Assembly: GCF_003116035.1 (NCBI RefSeq)
Contig: NZ_LGQW01000015.1
Span: 4,606,259-4,670,258 of the forward strand
Source: Azospirillum sp. TSH64
Lineage (GTDB): Bacteria > Pseudomonadota > Alphaproteobacteria > Azospirillales > Azospirillaceae
Length of the DNA: 64,000 nucleotides
Direction of reading: 5' to 3'
Each line of letters starts with the position of its first letter. The stretch's first letter is position 1. The position numbers were made by a program, and so were the translations under genes. Positions 1 through 8,807 of the stretch are shown here, in pieces. The notes beneath the pieces were generated by a model. That model had not been told where the DNA came from. It was given only the letters and a program-made list of their open reading frames with translations, and did not search any database.

Positions 1-7
1 ACCCCCT

Positions 8-50
8 GCATCCCCCTCACCCCGACCCTCTCCCCGGGGGGGAGAGGGAG
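8..50. repeat. Dispersed GC-rich palindromic repeat, copy A
   Basis: A pyrimidine-rich arm (CCCTCACCCCGACCCTC) runs into a CTCTCCCC/GGGGGGAGAG palindrome. Near-identical copies lie at 6697-6734 (inverted), 6766-6807 and 14760-14797, so this is a dispersed REP-like element. It sits just before fliP, where it may act as the end of an upstream transcript. No mobility gene is associated with it. Confidence 0.8.
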
Positions 51-68
51 CATCCCCGAAAGCCTCCC

Positions 69-851
69 ATGCGCCTCCGATCGCTGATCCTCCTGGCCCT
101 CCTCCTCGCCGCCGGCCCGGCCGCGGCGGCGCCGCTCGACCTCAATCTCGGTGCGCTGGGCTCGCTGGCGGACGGAGGGAGCCTGTCGGGGCGGATCGTC
201 CAGGGCATCGTGTTGCTGACGGTGCTGAGCGTCGCGCCCGGCCTGCTGATCATGGTCACCTGCTTCACCCGCATCATCGTCGTGCTGTCGCTGCTGCGCT
301 CCGCTCTCGGGTTGCAGCAGTCGCCGCCCAACATGGTGCTGGTCAGCCTCGCCATGTTCCTGACCTTCCACATCATGGGGCCGGTGATCGACAGCGCCTG
401 GCAGGACGGGCTGCGTCCGCTGCTGAACGAGCAGGTCACCCAGGAGCAGGGGCTGGAGCGGATGATCGAGCCGTTCCGCGGTTTCATGGCCTCGCATGTC
501 CGGGACCGCGATCTGGCCGCCTTCGCCGCCTTCACCGCAAAGCCGAAGCCGGCGGGCGAGGGCACCGAACCGGCTCGGGACGAGCGTCCGGTGACGGCGG
601 AAAGCGTCGATCTGCGGCTCTTGATGCCGGCCTTCCTGCTGTCGGAGCTGCGCCGCGCCTTCGAGATCGGCTTCCTGCTGTTCCTGCCCTTCCTGGTGAT
701 CGACATGGTGGTGGCGGCGATCCTGATGGCGATGGGCATGATGATGCTGCCGCCGGTGATGATCGCGCTGCCCTTCAAGATCATCTTCTTCGTGCTGACC
801 GACGGCTGGTTCCTGATCGCCGGCAGTCTGATCCGCTCCTATGGGGTGTGA
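69..851 (+). CDS. fliP: Flagellar biosynthesis protein FliP
   Basis: FliP is an integral membrane core subunit of the flagellar type III export gate (FliPQR). The 260-residue product has the family's usual length. It opens with a signal peptide (MRLRSLILLALLLAAGPAAA), then membrane segments with the conserved run MVTCFTRIIVVLSLLRSALG around residues 61-80, a hydrophilic periplasmic stretch (about 110-185), and two C-terminal membrane helices including LLFLPFLVIDMVVAAILMAM. The start is the first ATG before the signal peptide; no strong ribosome binding site is visible. It is followed at once by a FlhB-like small gene and fliG, so it belongs to a flagellar operon. The family assignment is secure. 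Confidence 0.96.
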   Translation: MRLRSLILLALLLAAGPAAAAPLDLNLGALGSLADGGSLSGRIVQGIVLLTVLSVAPGLLIMVTCFTRIIVVLSLLRSALGLQQSPPNMVLVSLAMFLTFHIMGPVIDSAWQDGLRPLLNEQVTQEQGLERMIEPFRGFMASHVRDRDLAAFAAFTAKPKPAGEGTEPARDERPVTAESVDLRLLMPAFLLSELRRAFEIGFLLFLPFLVIDMVVAAILMAMGMMMLPPVMIALPFKIIFFVLTDGWFLIAGSLIRSYGV

Positions 852-855
852 CACG

Positions 856-1140
856 ATGGACGACACGCCCGCCGACGTTGCCGCCAGTCCCGGGGCCAGT
901 CTGGCCGACAGCCTGCTGGCGCTGGCCCGCCGCCGCGGGGTGACGGTGCCGGAGGACGGTTCGGTCGCCGGGCTGCTTGCCGTCCTCGATCCCAACCCGC
1001 TGATCCCGCATCCGCTGCTGCTGGTGGCCGGGGCGGTGATGGCGGTGGCCTTCCGCCATGACCGCGCGCTGGCCCTGCCGCCGGCCGACGCGTCCGACAA
1101 CGCCCCGTCTTCCGCCCCCTCCGCCGATTGCTCATTCTGA
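856..1140 (+). CDS. Small stand-alone FlhB/YscU C-terminal-domain-like protein
   Basis: A 94-residue soluble protein. Residues about 15-70 (ADSLLALARRRGVTVPEDGS, then LLAVLDPNPLIPHPLLLVAG) follow the pattern of the segment after the NPTH cleavage site of FlhB: helix, V-x-V-x-E/D, LA..L, IP, then a closing helix. No membrane domain and no NPTH motif are present. Stand-alone copies of this domain (FhlB/YlqH type) are known next to flagellar genes and are thought to help substrate switching of the export gate. The start could also be the ATG at 841, which overlaps the fliP stop; 856 has a GGGG tract 9 bases upstream. The identification rests on pattern similarity by eye. Confidence 0.6.
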   Translation: MDDTPADVAASPGASLADSLLALARRRGVTVPEDGSVAGLLAVLDPNPLIPHPLLLVAGAVMAVAFRHDRALALPPADASDNAPSSAPSADCSF

Positions 1141-1149
1141 GGTGCCGCC

Positions 1150-2178
1150 ATGGGAACGCCGATCAAGATCCGTGAGAATTACAAGAGCCTGACCGGCATC
1201 GAGAAGAGCGCCGTCATCTTCCTGGCGTTGGGTGAGGAACGCGGCTCGCGGCTGATGGAACGGCTGGACGAGGACGAGATCCGCCTCGTCAGCCGCTCGA
1301 TGGCGACGCTCGGCAACGTCACCTCCAATCTGGTGGAGACGCTGATGCGCATCTTCACCGAACGCTTCGCCAATGCCGGATCGGTCGTCGGCTCCTACGA
1401 CAGCACGGAGCGGATGCTGAACCGCTTCCTGCCGGCCGACCGCGTGACGGAGATCATGGGCGAGATCCGCGGCCCCGCCGGCCGCACCATGTGGGAAAAG
1501 ATGTCCAACGTGAACGAGGGGGTGCTCGCCGCCTATCTTGCCGGCGAATATCCCCAGACGGCGGCGGTCATCCTGTCCAAGATGCGCGCCGACCACGCCG
1601 CCAAGGTGCTGGTCCTGCTGCCGCCGGCCGCGCGCACCGAGGTGATCGAGCGCATGATCCAGATCGAATCGGTGCAGCGCGAGGTGCTGCTGGACATTGA
1701 ATCGATCCTGCACAACGAATTCATGGCGAATTACGCCCGCACCCACGGCAACGACTCGCTGGAGCGGATGGCCGACATCTTCAACCGCATCGACCGCGAG
1801 ACGCTGACCGAGATCTTCGACGATCTGGAAACCGTGATGCCGGAGCCGACCCAGCGCATCAAGCAGCTGATGTTCACCTTCGAGGATCTGATGCGGCTCG
1901 ACCGCGTGTCCTTGCAGGCGGTGATCCGCCGCTGCGACACCGGCCAGCTCGCCATCGCGCTGAAGGGGGCGCCGACGCCCCAGCGCGACCATTTCCTATC
2001 GGTCCTGTCGGAACGCGCCCGCCTGATCCTGCTGGACGAGATCGAGAACATGGGCCCCTTGCGCATGCGCGACGTCAACGATGCCCAGGCGGAGATCGTG
2101 CGCGTCGCCAAGGCGATGGCGGAGGACGGCACCATCATCATCCCGCAATCCGACGACGCCGACGCCGTCGTCTATTGA
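1150..2178 (+). CDS. fliG: Flagellar motor switch protein FliG
   Basis: FliG forms the upper part of the C ring, joins it to the MS ring and carries the torque helix that meets the stator. The product has 342 residues, as expected. Visible motifs are the N-terminal EKSAVIFLALGEE, the middle-domain GEYPQTAAVILSKM (an EYPQ version of the EHPQ motif), the hinge MFTFEDL, and a C-terminal domain with the charged torque residues (RLDRVSLQAVIRRCDTGQLA, then SERARLILLDEIENMG). A GAGG ribosome site lies 7 bases before the ATG. It starts 9 bases after the preceding gene, which supports an operon. Confidence 0.96.
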   Translation: MGTPIKIRENYKSLTGIEKSAVIFLALGEERGSRLMERLDEDEIRLVSRSMATLGNVTSNLVETLMRIFTERFANAGSVVGSYDSTERMLNRFLPADRVTEIMGEIRGPAGRTMWEKMSNVNEGVLAAYLAGEYPQTAAVILSKMRADHAAKVLVLLPPAARTEVIERMIQIESVQREVLLDIESILHNEFMANYARTHGNDSLERMADIFNRIDRETLTEIFDDLETVMPEPTQRIKQLMFTFEDLMRLDRVSLQAVIRRCDTGQLAIALKGAPTPQRDHFLSVLSERARLILLDEIENMGPLRMRDVNDAQAEIVRVAKAMAEDGTIIIPQSDDADAVVY

Positions 2179-2223
2179 GCGGAGCGCCAGCGAATGGGGA
2201 CCATCCGGATGGAGGCCGATTGA

Positions 2224-2940
2224 ATGGCGGGGCGCGACCTCGTTCCCCGGCATGTGCCGCCGCCGAGCCTGCTGGCGGCGCATTTCGCCTCGTCGCCGGC
2301 ACCCGCCGCCCATGCCCACGGCTTGGCCGACGGCGACGAGGCACCGGCGCTGGTGCGCCGTCTGCTCGACCTGCTGGAGTCGCTGTCGCCGGCCGATGCG
2401 GTGCTGGCGCGCGGCTGCCTGCCGCGCTGCGATTCGACGTTCGGCGCGGCACTCGCCCTGTTCCTGGCGGCGACCGCCGGCGGCTGCCGCGGCTGGGTCG
2501 GCGCGGCCGCGGCCGCAAGGCTGGCGGATCTGGACGGCGGATTGCTGATCGACGAGTGCGACCGGGCGCTGGCGTCGCGCTTCCAGCCGGTGGACGGGCG
2601 GCTGTGGAGGCTGTCGCGCGTGCCCCTGCTCGACAGCGACGACGGGCTGCTCTGTGCCGTCGGCATCGACGACGGGCTGTCCGACCGCGTCACCCTGGTG
2701 CTTCAGGCCCGGCCGCGGCGGCTGGGCCCGGTGCAGCTGATGGCGACGCTGGCCGGCAGGCGGCTGGACGTGACCTTGCGGCTAGCGATGGGCCTGCCGT
2801 CCGCCGCCCTGGCCGACCTGCATGAAACCTTCAGCACCGCCCTGGCCGACTGCCGGATCGACGGGGCATTGACCGTCGGCCCGCTGGCCGATGCCTGGCT
2901 TGGGCTGGACCAGCCCCTATCGTCCGATCTGGCGCTGTGA
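2224..2940 (+). CDS. Flagellar-locus protein with FliK C-terminal-like tail
   Basis: A 238-residue protein of unknown function, 45 bases after fliG on the same strand. The first half is alanine- and leucine-rich without a clear motif. Residues about 155-225 (VTLVLQARPRRLGPVQLMAT, then LAGRRLDVTLRLA and a helix ending ALTVG) follow the pattern of FliK hook-length control C-terminal domains: LGPV-x-(I/V/L) strand, G-R-L-D-V strand, then a helix. It is much shorter than usual FliK proteins and lacks a long Pro/Gln-rich ruler region. A role in export control is an inference from neighbours and this pattern. Confidence 0.55.
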   Translation: MAGRDLVPRHVPPPSLLAAHFASSPAPAAHAHGLADGDEAPALVRRLLDLLESLSPADAVLARGCLPRCDSTFGAALALFLAATAGGCRGWVGAAAAARLADLDGGLLIDECDRALASRFQPVDGRLWRLSRVPLLDSDDGLLCAVGIDDGLSDRVTLVLQARPRRLGPVQLMATLAGRRLDVTLRLAMGLPSAALADLHETFSTALADCRIDGALTVGPLADAWLGLDQPLSSDLAL

Positions 2941-2979
2941 CCGGGGCGTTCCGCTCCTTCGGCCATCCCGGATCGTCGC

Positions 2980-3816
2980 TCAGATCATCGCCAGCGGCTG
3001 CTTGCGTTTCGGCGGCGGAAAGGCCTTGTCGATCTCCGCGATGTCCTCGCCGGTCAGGGTCAGCTTCACCGCCTCGGCATTCTCCAGGGCATGTGCGGTC
3101 GTGCCGGCCTTGGGAATGGCGATGACCCCCTGTTGCCGCAGCGCCCACGCAATCGCGACCTGGGCCGGCGTCACGCCGTGGCGCTTCGCCACCGCCAGCA
3201 AGGCGGGGGAGCGCAGCAGGCGGCCGCCCTGGCCGATGGGGGAATAGGCCATCACCGGCATCCGCGCGGTGTGCTGGAAGGGCAGCAGGTCGTATTCGAT
3301 GCCGCGGTGTTCGGGGTTGTAGAGCACCTGATTGACGGCGCAGCCCTGCAGGTCGGTGGCCTCCGCCAGTTCCTCCAGATCGTCGACATCGAAGTTGGAG
3401 ACGCCCCAGCGGGCGATCTTGCCGGCCTGGATCAGCGATTGGAACGCCTCCACCGTCTCCTCCAGCGGCACGCCGCCGCGCCAGTGCAGCAGATAGAGGT
3501 CGATGCGGTCGATCTTCAGCCGCTTCAGGCTGCGCTCGCAGGCCTTGACCGTGCCGATGCGCGACGCGTTGCTGGGCAGCACCTTGGTGACGATGAACAG
3601 CCCGTCGCGCCGGCCGGCGATGGCCTCGCCCACCAGTTCCTCCGACGCGCCGTCGCCATACATCTCGGCGGTGTCGATCAGGGTCATGCCGCGGTCGATG
3701 CCGGCCCGGATGGCGGCGATCTCGGCGGCGCGGTCGCCGCGCCCTTCCGCCATCATCCAGGTGCCCTGGCCGAGAGCCGGGACCTCGGTGCCGTCCGGCA
3801 GGGTCACGCGCTTCAT
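2980..3816 (-). CDS. Aldo/keto reductase
   Basis: A 278-residue cytosolic NADPH-dependent oxidoreductase of the aldo/keto reductase superfamily. The catalytic tetrad is complete: D48 and Y53 in [12 protein letters not shown]78 in [12 protein letters not shown], and H111 in LYLLHWRGG. The C-terminal cofactor-binding segment reads [16 protein letters not shown]. Length and motifs match the bacterial 2,5-diketo-gluconate-reductase-like group, but the substrate cannot be read from sequence. It lies downstream of the nitrate transporter operon on the same strand, separated by about 100 bases with a terminator-like hairpin, so it is probably transcribed separately. Confidence 0.92.
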   Translation of the reverse strand: MKRVTLPDGTEVPALGQGTWMMAEGRGDRAAEIAAIRAGIDRGMTLIDTAEMYGDGASEELVGEAIAGRRDGLFIVTKVLPSNASRIGTVKACERSLKRLKIDRIDLYLLHWRGGVPLEETVEAFQSLIQAGKIARWGVSNFDVDDLEELAEATDLQGCAVNQVLYNPEHRGIEYDLLPFQHTARMPVMAYSPIGQGGRLLRSPALLAVAKRHGVTPAQVAIAWALRQQGVIAIPKAGTTAHALENAEAVKLTLTGEDIAEIDKAFPPPKRKQPLAMI

Positions 3817-3849
3817 CTTCCTCTCTCCCGTCTCAATCGCCGAAAGACA

Positions 3850-3877
3850 ACAAGCTGGTCCCGCGGGGCCAGCTTGT
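3850..3877 (-). terminator. Probable intrinsic terminator of the nrt operon
   Basis: A perfect 9-bp inverted repeat (ACAAGCTGG / CCAGCTTGT, 10-base loop) lies 41 bases past the nrtCD stop. Read on the minus strand it is followed by TGTCTTT, a weak U tract. Confidence 0.55.
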
Positions 3878-3917
3878 CGATGGGTCTTCGGTGGGCTTTC
3901 CGGGGGATGGGACGGGG

Positions 3918-5582
3918 TCAGGCCGCCTTTTTCGGCGCCCCGGCGTGGCCGCCTTCGAGGAAGTTCAACAGCTCCTCGCGATAGTCGTAATAGCGCGGGT
4001 GCTCCAGCAGGGCTTGGCGGGTGCGGGGATGGGGGATGTCGACGGACAGGATGTGGCCGATCTTGGCGTTCGGGCCGTTGGTCATCATCACCACCCGGTC
4101 GGCCAGCAGTAGCGCCTCGTCCACGTCATGGGTGACGCAGACCGCGGTGACCTTGGTGCGCGCCCACACCTCCATCAGCACCTCCTGCAACTCCCAGCGG
4201 GTCAGGCTGTCGAGCATGCCGAACGGCTCGTCGAGCAGCAGCAGCTTGGGCGACAGGGCGAAGGCGCGGGCGATGCCGACACGCTGCTTCATGCCGTTGG
4301 ACAGCTCCGACGCTTTCTTGTTCATGCTGTCACCCAAGCCCACGCGGGCGAGGTAATAGCGGGAGATGTCGGCGCGCTCGCCCTTGCTCGCATGGGGGAA
4401 GACGCGGTCGACGCCGAGCATGACGTTCTCATAGGCCGTCAGCCAGGGGAACAGGCTGGGGGCCTGGAACACCACGGCGCGGTCGGGACCGGCGCCGTCC
4501 ACCTCCTTGCCGTCCAGCACGATGCCGCCGCTGGTCACGTCGGCCAGCCCGGCGACCATCGACAGCACGGTGGACTTGCCGCAGCCGGAATGGCCGATCA
4601 GCGAGACGAACTCGCCCTTGCGCATCTTCAAATCGAAGCCGTCCACCACGGTCAGCGGACCCTTCGGCGTGGCGAAGGTCTTGGTCAGGCGGGTGAATTC
4701 CAGATAGCGGTCCTCCATCCCGCGCCCGCCTATCGCCTCGATATAGGCCTTGGGCGGGGGCGAGGCGGTGATCGGCTTCACGTCGGGCAGGACAAGCCCG
4801 TCATCGCCGCCGGTGCCGCGGGCGACGCCGACCTCCATCAGATAGGCGGTGACCTCGGCGCGCAGGCGCTTGAAATCCTCGTCATGGTTGACGGCGGTGC
4901 GGTCGCGCGGGCGCGGCAGATCGACGGTGAAGGCCGGGCCGAGCGTGGCGTTCGGGCCGGGCGTCAGCGGGATGATGCGGTCGGCCAGCAGGATCGCCTC
5001 GTCCACATCGTTGGTGATGAGGATGACGGTCTTGCGGTCCTTGCGCCAGATCGCCTCGATCTCGTCCTGCAGCTTGGCGCGGGTCAGGGCGTCGAGCGCC
5101 GACAGCGGCTCGTCCAGCAGCAGCATCTCCGGGCTCATGGCCAGCGCGCGGGCGAAGCCGACGCGCTGGCGCATGCCGCCCGACAACTCCTTCGGCCGGC
5201 GGTCGGTGGCGTGGCCGAGACCGACCGTCTCCACCGCCCGGCGGGTCAGCACGCCGCGTTCGGCGCCGCCCTTCGCCTTGTGGACGGCGTCCACCGCCAG
5301 GGCGACATTCTCCTTCACGCTGAGCCAGGGCATCAGCGAATAGGACTGGAAGACGAGGCCGCGCTCCGGGCCGGGGCCGGTGACCGGCTTGCCGCGGTAG
5401 AGCACTTCGCCGGCATCGGGCATCGCCAGACCGGCGATCAGGTTGATGAGCGTCGACTTGCCGGAGCCGGAGAAACCGACAATGGCGACGAACTCGCCCT
5501 CTTCAATCGACAGCTCAATGTCGCGCAGGACGGTCGTGCCGCCGTAGGACTTCGACACACCCTTCAGGTCCAGGATCGCCAT
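3918..5582 (-). CDS. nrtC: Nitrate ABC transporter, fused tandem ATPase (NrtC-NrtD)
   Basis: A 554-residue protein with two complete ATPase domains that powers nitrate import. Domain 1 (about 1-255) has Walker [10 protein letters not shown], signature LSGGM and Walker [12 protein letters not shown]. Domain 2 (about 295-540) has Walker [10 protein letters not shown], signature LSNGM, Walker [12 protein letters not shown] and the switch histidine in VTHD. Domain 1 has N191 in place of the switch histidine (ITND), and domain 2 has N429 in the signature. Cyanobacterial NrtC carries an NrtA-like sensor tail; here it is absent and NrtD is joined directly. The start is the ATG at the first conserved strand [11 protein letters not shown]; longer upstream open frame overlaps nrtB and is not coding. 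It follows nrtB by 11 bases. Confidence 0.92.
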   Translation of the reverse strand: MAILDLKGVSKSYGGTTVLRDIELSIEEGEFVAIVGFSGSGKSTLINLIAGLAMPDAGEVLYRGKPVTGPGPERGLVFQSYSLMPWLSVKENVALAVDAVHKAKGGAERGVLTRRAVETVGLGHATDRRPKELSGGMRQRVGFARALAMSPEMLLLDEPLSALDALTRAKLQDEIEAIWRKDRKTVILITNDVDEAILLADRIIPLTPGPNATLGPAFTVDLPRPRDRTAVNHDEDFKRLRAEVTAYLMEVGVARGTGGDDGLVLPDVKPITASPPPKAYIEAIGGRGMEDRYLEFTRLTKTFATPKGPLTVVDGFDLKMRKGEFVSLIGHSGCGKSTVLSMVAGLADVTSGGIVLDGKEVDGAGPDRAVVFQAPSLFPWLTAYENVMLGVDRVFPHASKGERADISRYYLARVGLGDSMNKKASELSNGMKQRVGIARAFALSPKLLLLDEPFGMLDSLTRWELQEVLMEVWARTKVTAVCVTHDVDEALLLADRVVMMTNGPNAKIGHILSVDIPHPRTRQALLEHPRYYDYREELLNFLEGGHAGAPKKAA

Positions 5583-5593
5583 GGTCGGTCTCC

Positions 5594-6673
5594 TTAGCGG
5601 GCGGGGCTGTGGCTGACGGCGGACTGGAGCGCCAGCATCACGCGGTCGAGCAGGAAGCCGATCAGGCCGATGGTGAAGACCGCCACCATGATCTTGGCGA
5701 GCGAACTGGAGGAACCGTTCTGGAACTCGTCCCAGACGAACTTGCCGAGGCCAGGGTTCTGCGCCAGCATCTCCGCGGCGATCAGCACCATCCAGCCCAC
5801 GCCCAGCGACAGGCGCAGGCCGGTGAAGATGAAGGGCAGGGCCGACGGCAGCACGAGGCGGCGGACCATGGTGAAGCCGGAGAGCTGAAGCACCTTGCCG
5901 ACATTCATCAGGTCGCGGTCGATGGAGGAGACGCCGACCGCCGTGTTGATCAGGGTCGGCCACAGCGAGCACAGCGTGACGGTGATGGCGGACGTCAGGA
6001 AGGACTTCTCGAACAGCGGGTCGCTGCCTGACACGGTGGCGCTGACCACCATGGTGACCAGCGGCAGCCAAGCCAGCGGCGACACCGGCTTGAAGATCTG
6101 GATCAGTGGGTTGATCGCAGCGTTGACCGTCGGCGACAGGCCGCTCGCCACCCCCAGCGGCACCGCCACCAGGGCACCCAGCAGGAAGCCGGTGAAGACG
6201 GTCTTCAGGCTGGTGACGATCTGGTCGAGGTAGGTCGGCTTGCCGGCATAGGGGCGGGTCCTGACCTCCGCCTTCGGGTCCTTCGCCAGGATCTCGGCGT
6301 TGCGCTTGGCCTGCCGGTCGTAGAAGGCGGCCTCCTTGGCGCGTTCGGCCTTGTGGTCGGCGTAGAGGTTGGTCGCCTGCTCCCACACCTGGGCCGGGCC
6401 GGGGATGGCGCCGAGGCTGGTCTGCACCTGCGGGGCGGCCCAGCCCCAGGCGGCGAGGAACAGCAGGATGGCGGTGAGCGGGATGCCCATCTGGCGCCAC
6501 AGTTCGATGCCCTGCTGGCGCGGGTTCTCGCCGGCGGCGAGCCGCAGCAGCGGCGCCAGCCAGCCGAGGCCGATCGTGGTCAGGGCGGAGGCGATGCGGT
6601 TCAGCACATGGGCGCGGCGGGCCTTGTGCTGGGCGCGGGCAAGGTCGGCGGAGGTGTCGGTCAGGCTGGTCAT
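5594..6673 (-). CDS. nrtB: Nitrate ABC transporter permease NrtB
   Basis: A 359-residue inner-membrane permease of the NitT/TauT class (binding-protein-dependent transport inner membrane component). It has an amphipathic N-terminus, a first membrane helix ([20 protein letters not shown]), a long hydrophilic insert (about 95-150) typical of NrtB, then five or so helices. The EAA-type loop that docks to the ATPase is at about residue 250-275 ([20 protein letters not shown]). It lies between nrtA and nrtCD on the same strand. The 159-base gap to nrtA holds a pair of inverted dispersed repeats that may lower its expression relative to nrtA. Confidence 0.93.
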   Translation of the reverse strand: MTSLTDTSADLARAQHKARRAHVLNRIASALTTIGLGWLAPLLRLAAGENPRQQGIELWRQMGIPLTAILLFLAAWGWAAPQVQTSLGAIPGPAQVWEQATNLYADHKAERAKEAAFYDRQAKRNAEILAKDPKAEVRTRPYAGKPTYLDQIVTSLKTVFTGFLLGALVAVPLGVASGLSPTVNAAINPLIQIFKPVSPLAWLPLVTMVVSATVSGSDPLFEKSFLTSAITVTLCSLWPTLINTAVGVSSIDRDLMNVGKVLQLSGFTMVRRLVLPSALPFIFTGLRLSLGVGWMVLIAAEMLAQNPGLGKFVWDEFQNGSSSSLAKIMVAVFTIGLIGFLLDRVMLALQSAVSHSPAR

Positions 6674-6696
6674 GGAAGTCTTCCCCTTGGAAAGAT

Positions 6697-6734
6697 CCCT
6701 TCTCCCCCCTGGGGAGAAGGTTAGGATGAGGGGG
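6697..6734 (-). repeat. Dispersed palindromic repeat, copy B (inverted)
   Basis: Reverse-complement version of the repeat at 8-50, with CTTCTCCCCCCTGGGGAGAAG as its palindrome. It faces copy C (6766-6807) across a 31-base spacer, so the nrtA-nrtB transcript can fold these two into a long hairpin. Confidence 0.8.
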
Positions 6735-6765
6735 TTCGGCGCAGCCGAAATCAGTTCGGCCTGTG

Positions 6766-6807
6766 CATCCCCCTCACCCCGACCCTCTCCCCGGGGGGGA
6801 GAGGGGG
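6766..6807 (+). repeat. Dispersed palindromic repeat, copy C
   Basis: Almost identical to copy A (CCCTCACCCCGACCCTC followed by CTCTCCCC/GGGGGGAGAGG). It lies 25 bases past the nrtA stop, paired head to head with copy B in the nrtA-nrtB gap. Confidence 0.85.
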
Positions 6808-6832
6808 AATTGGCGGGTAAAGGCGGGAGGAC

Positions 6833-8236
6833 TCAGCCCCCCACCACCTGACCGCCCTCGATCTTCTGGTCGCCCTTCAGGCCGATGGGCTGCTTGGCGA
6901 GGTAGTCGTTCGGCTTGTGGCCGTCATAGGGGATGCCGTCGATGAAGCCGGTGTCGACCGGCTTGTAGCCGTCGCTCTTCCACGGGAAGTCGGCTTCCTT
7001 GGATTTGCCCTCCTCGACCAGCAGCTTCGCGGCCTGGAGATAGATGTCCGGCTTGTAGACGCTGCGGGCGGTCTCGTCGTACCAGTTGTCGGGCTTGGCC
7101 TCGGCGATCTGGCCCCAGCGCCGCATCTGGGTCAGGTACCAGACGGCGTCCGAATAGAAGGGGTAGGTCGCGTTGTAGCGGAAGAAGACGTTGAAGTCGG
7201 GAACGTCGCGCTTGTCGCCCTTCTCGTATTCGAAGGTGCCGGTCATCGAATTGGCGATGACCTTGGCGTCGGCGCCGACATATTCGGACTTGGCGAGGAT
7301 CTTCACCGCTTCGGCGCGGTTGGCATTGTTGTTCTCGTCCAGCCACTGGGCGGCGCGGATCAGCGCCTTGACGACGGCCAGATGGGTCTTGGGGTTCTTG
7401 CTAGCCCACTCGTCGGTGACGCCGAAGACCTTCTCGGGGTTGTTCTTCCAGATCTCGGTGTCGGTGATCACCGGCACGCCGATGCCCTTGACCACCGCCT
7501 GCTGGTTCCACGGCTCGCCGACGCTGTAGCCGTAGATGGTGCCGGCCTCCAGCGTCGCCGGCATCTGCGGCGGCGGGGTGACCGACAGCAGCGCGTCGGC
7601 GCCGATCTGGCCCGACACGTCGGTCGGGCTGTAGAAGCCGGGGTTGATCCCGCCCGACGCCAGCCAGTAGCGCAGTTCGTAATTGTGGGTCGAGACCGGG
7701 AAGACCATGCCCATGTTGAAGGGCTTGCCCTCGGCCTTGTACTGGGCGATCACCGGCTTCAGCGCATCGGCCTTGATCGGGTGGACCGGCTTGCCGTCGG
7801 CGCCGGTGGGCACGTTGGCCTTCATCTTGCGCCAGACGTCGTTCGACAGCGTGATGCCGTTGCCGTTCAGGTCCATCGAGAAGGCGGTGACGATGTGGGC
7901 CTTGGTGCCGAAGCCGATGGTGGCACCCAGCGGCTGGCCGGCCAGCATATGGGCGCCGTCCAGCTCGCCGGAGATCACGCGGTCGAGCAGGACCTTCCAG
8001 TTCGCCTGCGGCTCCAGCGTGACGGAGAGGCCTTCATCCTCGAAGAAGCCCTTCTCGGCGGCAATGGCGAGCGGTGCCATGTCGGTCAGCTTGATGAAGC
8101 CGAGCTTCAGCTGCTCCTTTTCGACGTCGAGCGGGGCGGCATAGGCAGAGACGCCTGCCGTCAGGGCGACGACGGCAGCAGCGGATGCGAGAAGGTGGCG
8201 GAGGGTGCGGGAGGCGGTGCGGGAGATTTGGGCCAC
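6833..8236 (-). CDS. nrtA: Nitrate ABC transporter substrate-binding protein NrtA
   Basis: A 467-residue periplasmic nitrate-binding protein with the NrtA/CmpA fold ([44 protein letters not shown]). The start is taken as the GTG at 8236: it gives a clean signal peptide ([20 protein letters not shown] through VSAYA) and is preceded by GGAG at 8 bases. Longer in-frame extensions to upstream ATGs run through the untranslated leader and are rejected. It is the first gene of nrtABCD. A sigma-54 promoter (8503-8517) and a hexaloop-hairpin leader with a terminator precede it, so nitrogen control and nitrate-dependent antitermination are likely. Confidence 0.93.
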   Translation of the reverse strand: MAQISRTASRTLRHLLASAAAVVALTAGVSAYAAPLDVEKEQLKLGFIKLTDMAPLAIAAEKGFFEDEGLSVTLEPQANWKVLLDRVISGELDGAHMLAGQPLGATIGFGTKAHIVTAFSMDLNGNGITLSNDVWRKMKANVPTGADGKPVHPIKADALKPVIAQYKAEGKPFNMGMVFPVSTHNYELRYWLASGGINPGFYSPTDVSGQIGADALLSVTPPPQMPATLEAGTIYGYSVGEPWNQQAVVKGIGVPVITDTEIWKNNPEKVFGVTDEWASKNPKTHLAVVKALIRAAQWLDENNNANRAEAVKILAKSEYVGADAKVIANSMTGTFEYEKGDKRDVPDFNVFFRYNATYPFYSDAVWYLTQMRRWGQIAEAKPDNWYDETARSVYKPDIYLQAAKLLVEEGKSKEADFPWKSDGYKPVDTGFIDGIPYDGHKPNDYLAKQPIGLKGDQKIEGGQVVGG

Positions 8237-8382
8237 GTCGGTTGCTCCATCTCTGAAATCCGGACCAGCGGTCGGGCGTGCGACACCGGTGTCGATTTTC
8301 TGAGCAGATCCCGGACTGGCTGTTTTTCGGGCAGATGGCTCATGCGTGCCTTGGCCGTCGAAAGCGTCCAGCGGGATCGACC

Positions 8383-8454
8383 GGAAAAGCCTTTTGAAAA
8401 GGCCTGTCGATACCGGGGTCGGCAACACTGCCGGGGGCTGGCCCATCATTGGAC
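8383..8454 (-). promoter_or_regulatory. Candidate NasT/ANTAR attenuator leader of nrtA
   Basis: On the minus strand, hairpin 1 (8454-8441) is GTCC-AATGAT-GGGC and hairpin 2 (8433-8420) is CGGC-AGTGTT-GCCG. Both loops have six bases with A at position 1 and G at position 4, the hallmark of RNA sites bound by ANTAR-domain antiterminators. Sixteen bases further on, GCCTTTT-C-AAAAGGC-TTTT (8403-8385) is a terminator-like hairpin. The leader runs about 255 bases from the predicted start to the nrtA GTG. Hairpins are visible in the sequence; NasT control is inferred. Confidence 0.62.
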
Positions 8455-8502
8455 GCTTGGGATGCACGCACCGTCGTTGGCGCGTCTCTGGCATGCCTCT
8501 TC

Positions 8503-8517
8503 GCAAGCCTCATGCCA
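8503..8517 (-). promoter_or_regulatory. Sigma-54 promoter for nrtABCD
   Basis: The minus strand reads TGGCATG-AGGC-TTGC, a one-base departure from the RpoN consensus TGGCACG-N4-TTGC, with the required 10 bases between the GG and GC elements. Transcription would start near 8491. Confidence 0.72.
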
Positions 8518-8771
8518 AAGGATGGCTTTTGCCGAAAAATCGGCCGGAGCGGTTGATTTCGTTGGCTATGACCGGGCTGAAGGTATGAGCTGCCTGTCGA
8601 GAGTATCGGGCCGCCTGCTGATTTTTGCGGCGCACACAGGCCGGCATGTCCATGCTTTGTGCAATACCTAAGCATGATCCAAAAATAGGCACCTAGGTAT
8701 CGGGTGCGATGATGGTCGGGAGCCCGCGGAATCCCTGGAGTTTTGCCGGACGCACCCATCGATGCGGTGAC

Positions 8772-8787
8772 TGGCACGTGGATTGCT
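8772..8787 (+). promoter_or_regulatory. Sigma-54 promoter for nirBD-nasA-cobA
   Basis: TGGCACG-TGGA-TTGCT matches the RpoN -24/-12 consensus exactly, with GG at 8773 and GC at 8785. Transcription would start near 8798, about 245 bases before the nirB ATG. Confidence 0.82.
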
Positions 8788-8807
8788 TAGGAGACGGCGA
8801 GACAACA

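Noticed and set aside
8237-8506. In-frame N-terminal extension of NrtA to an ATG
   Set aside because: The extension lies in the predicted untranslated leader with the hairpins and terminator. The GTG at 8236 gives a standard signal peptide and has a good ribosome site.
8489-8506. Plus-strand TGGCATGCCTCTTCGC as a second sigma-54 promoter
   Set aside because: The GG-GC spacing is 11 bases rather than 10 and it would point into the nrtA leader antisense.
8755-8770. GCACCCATCGATGCGGTG as an NtrC site before nirB
   Set aside because: The half-sites do not match the NtrC consensus spacing and it is too close to the -24 element. No convincing NtrC box was found by eye.
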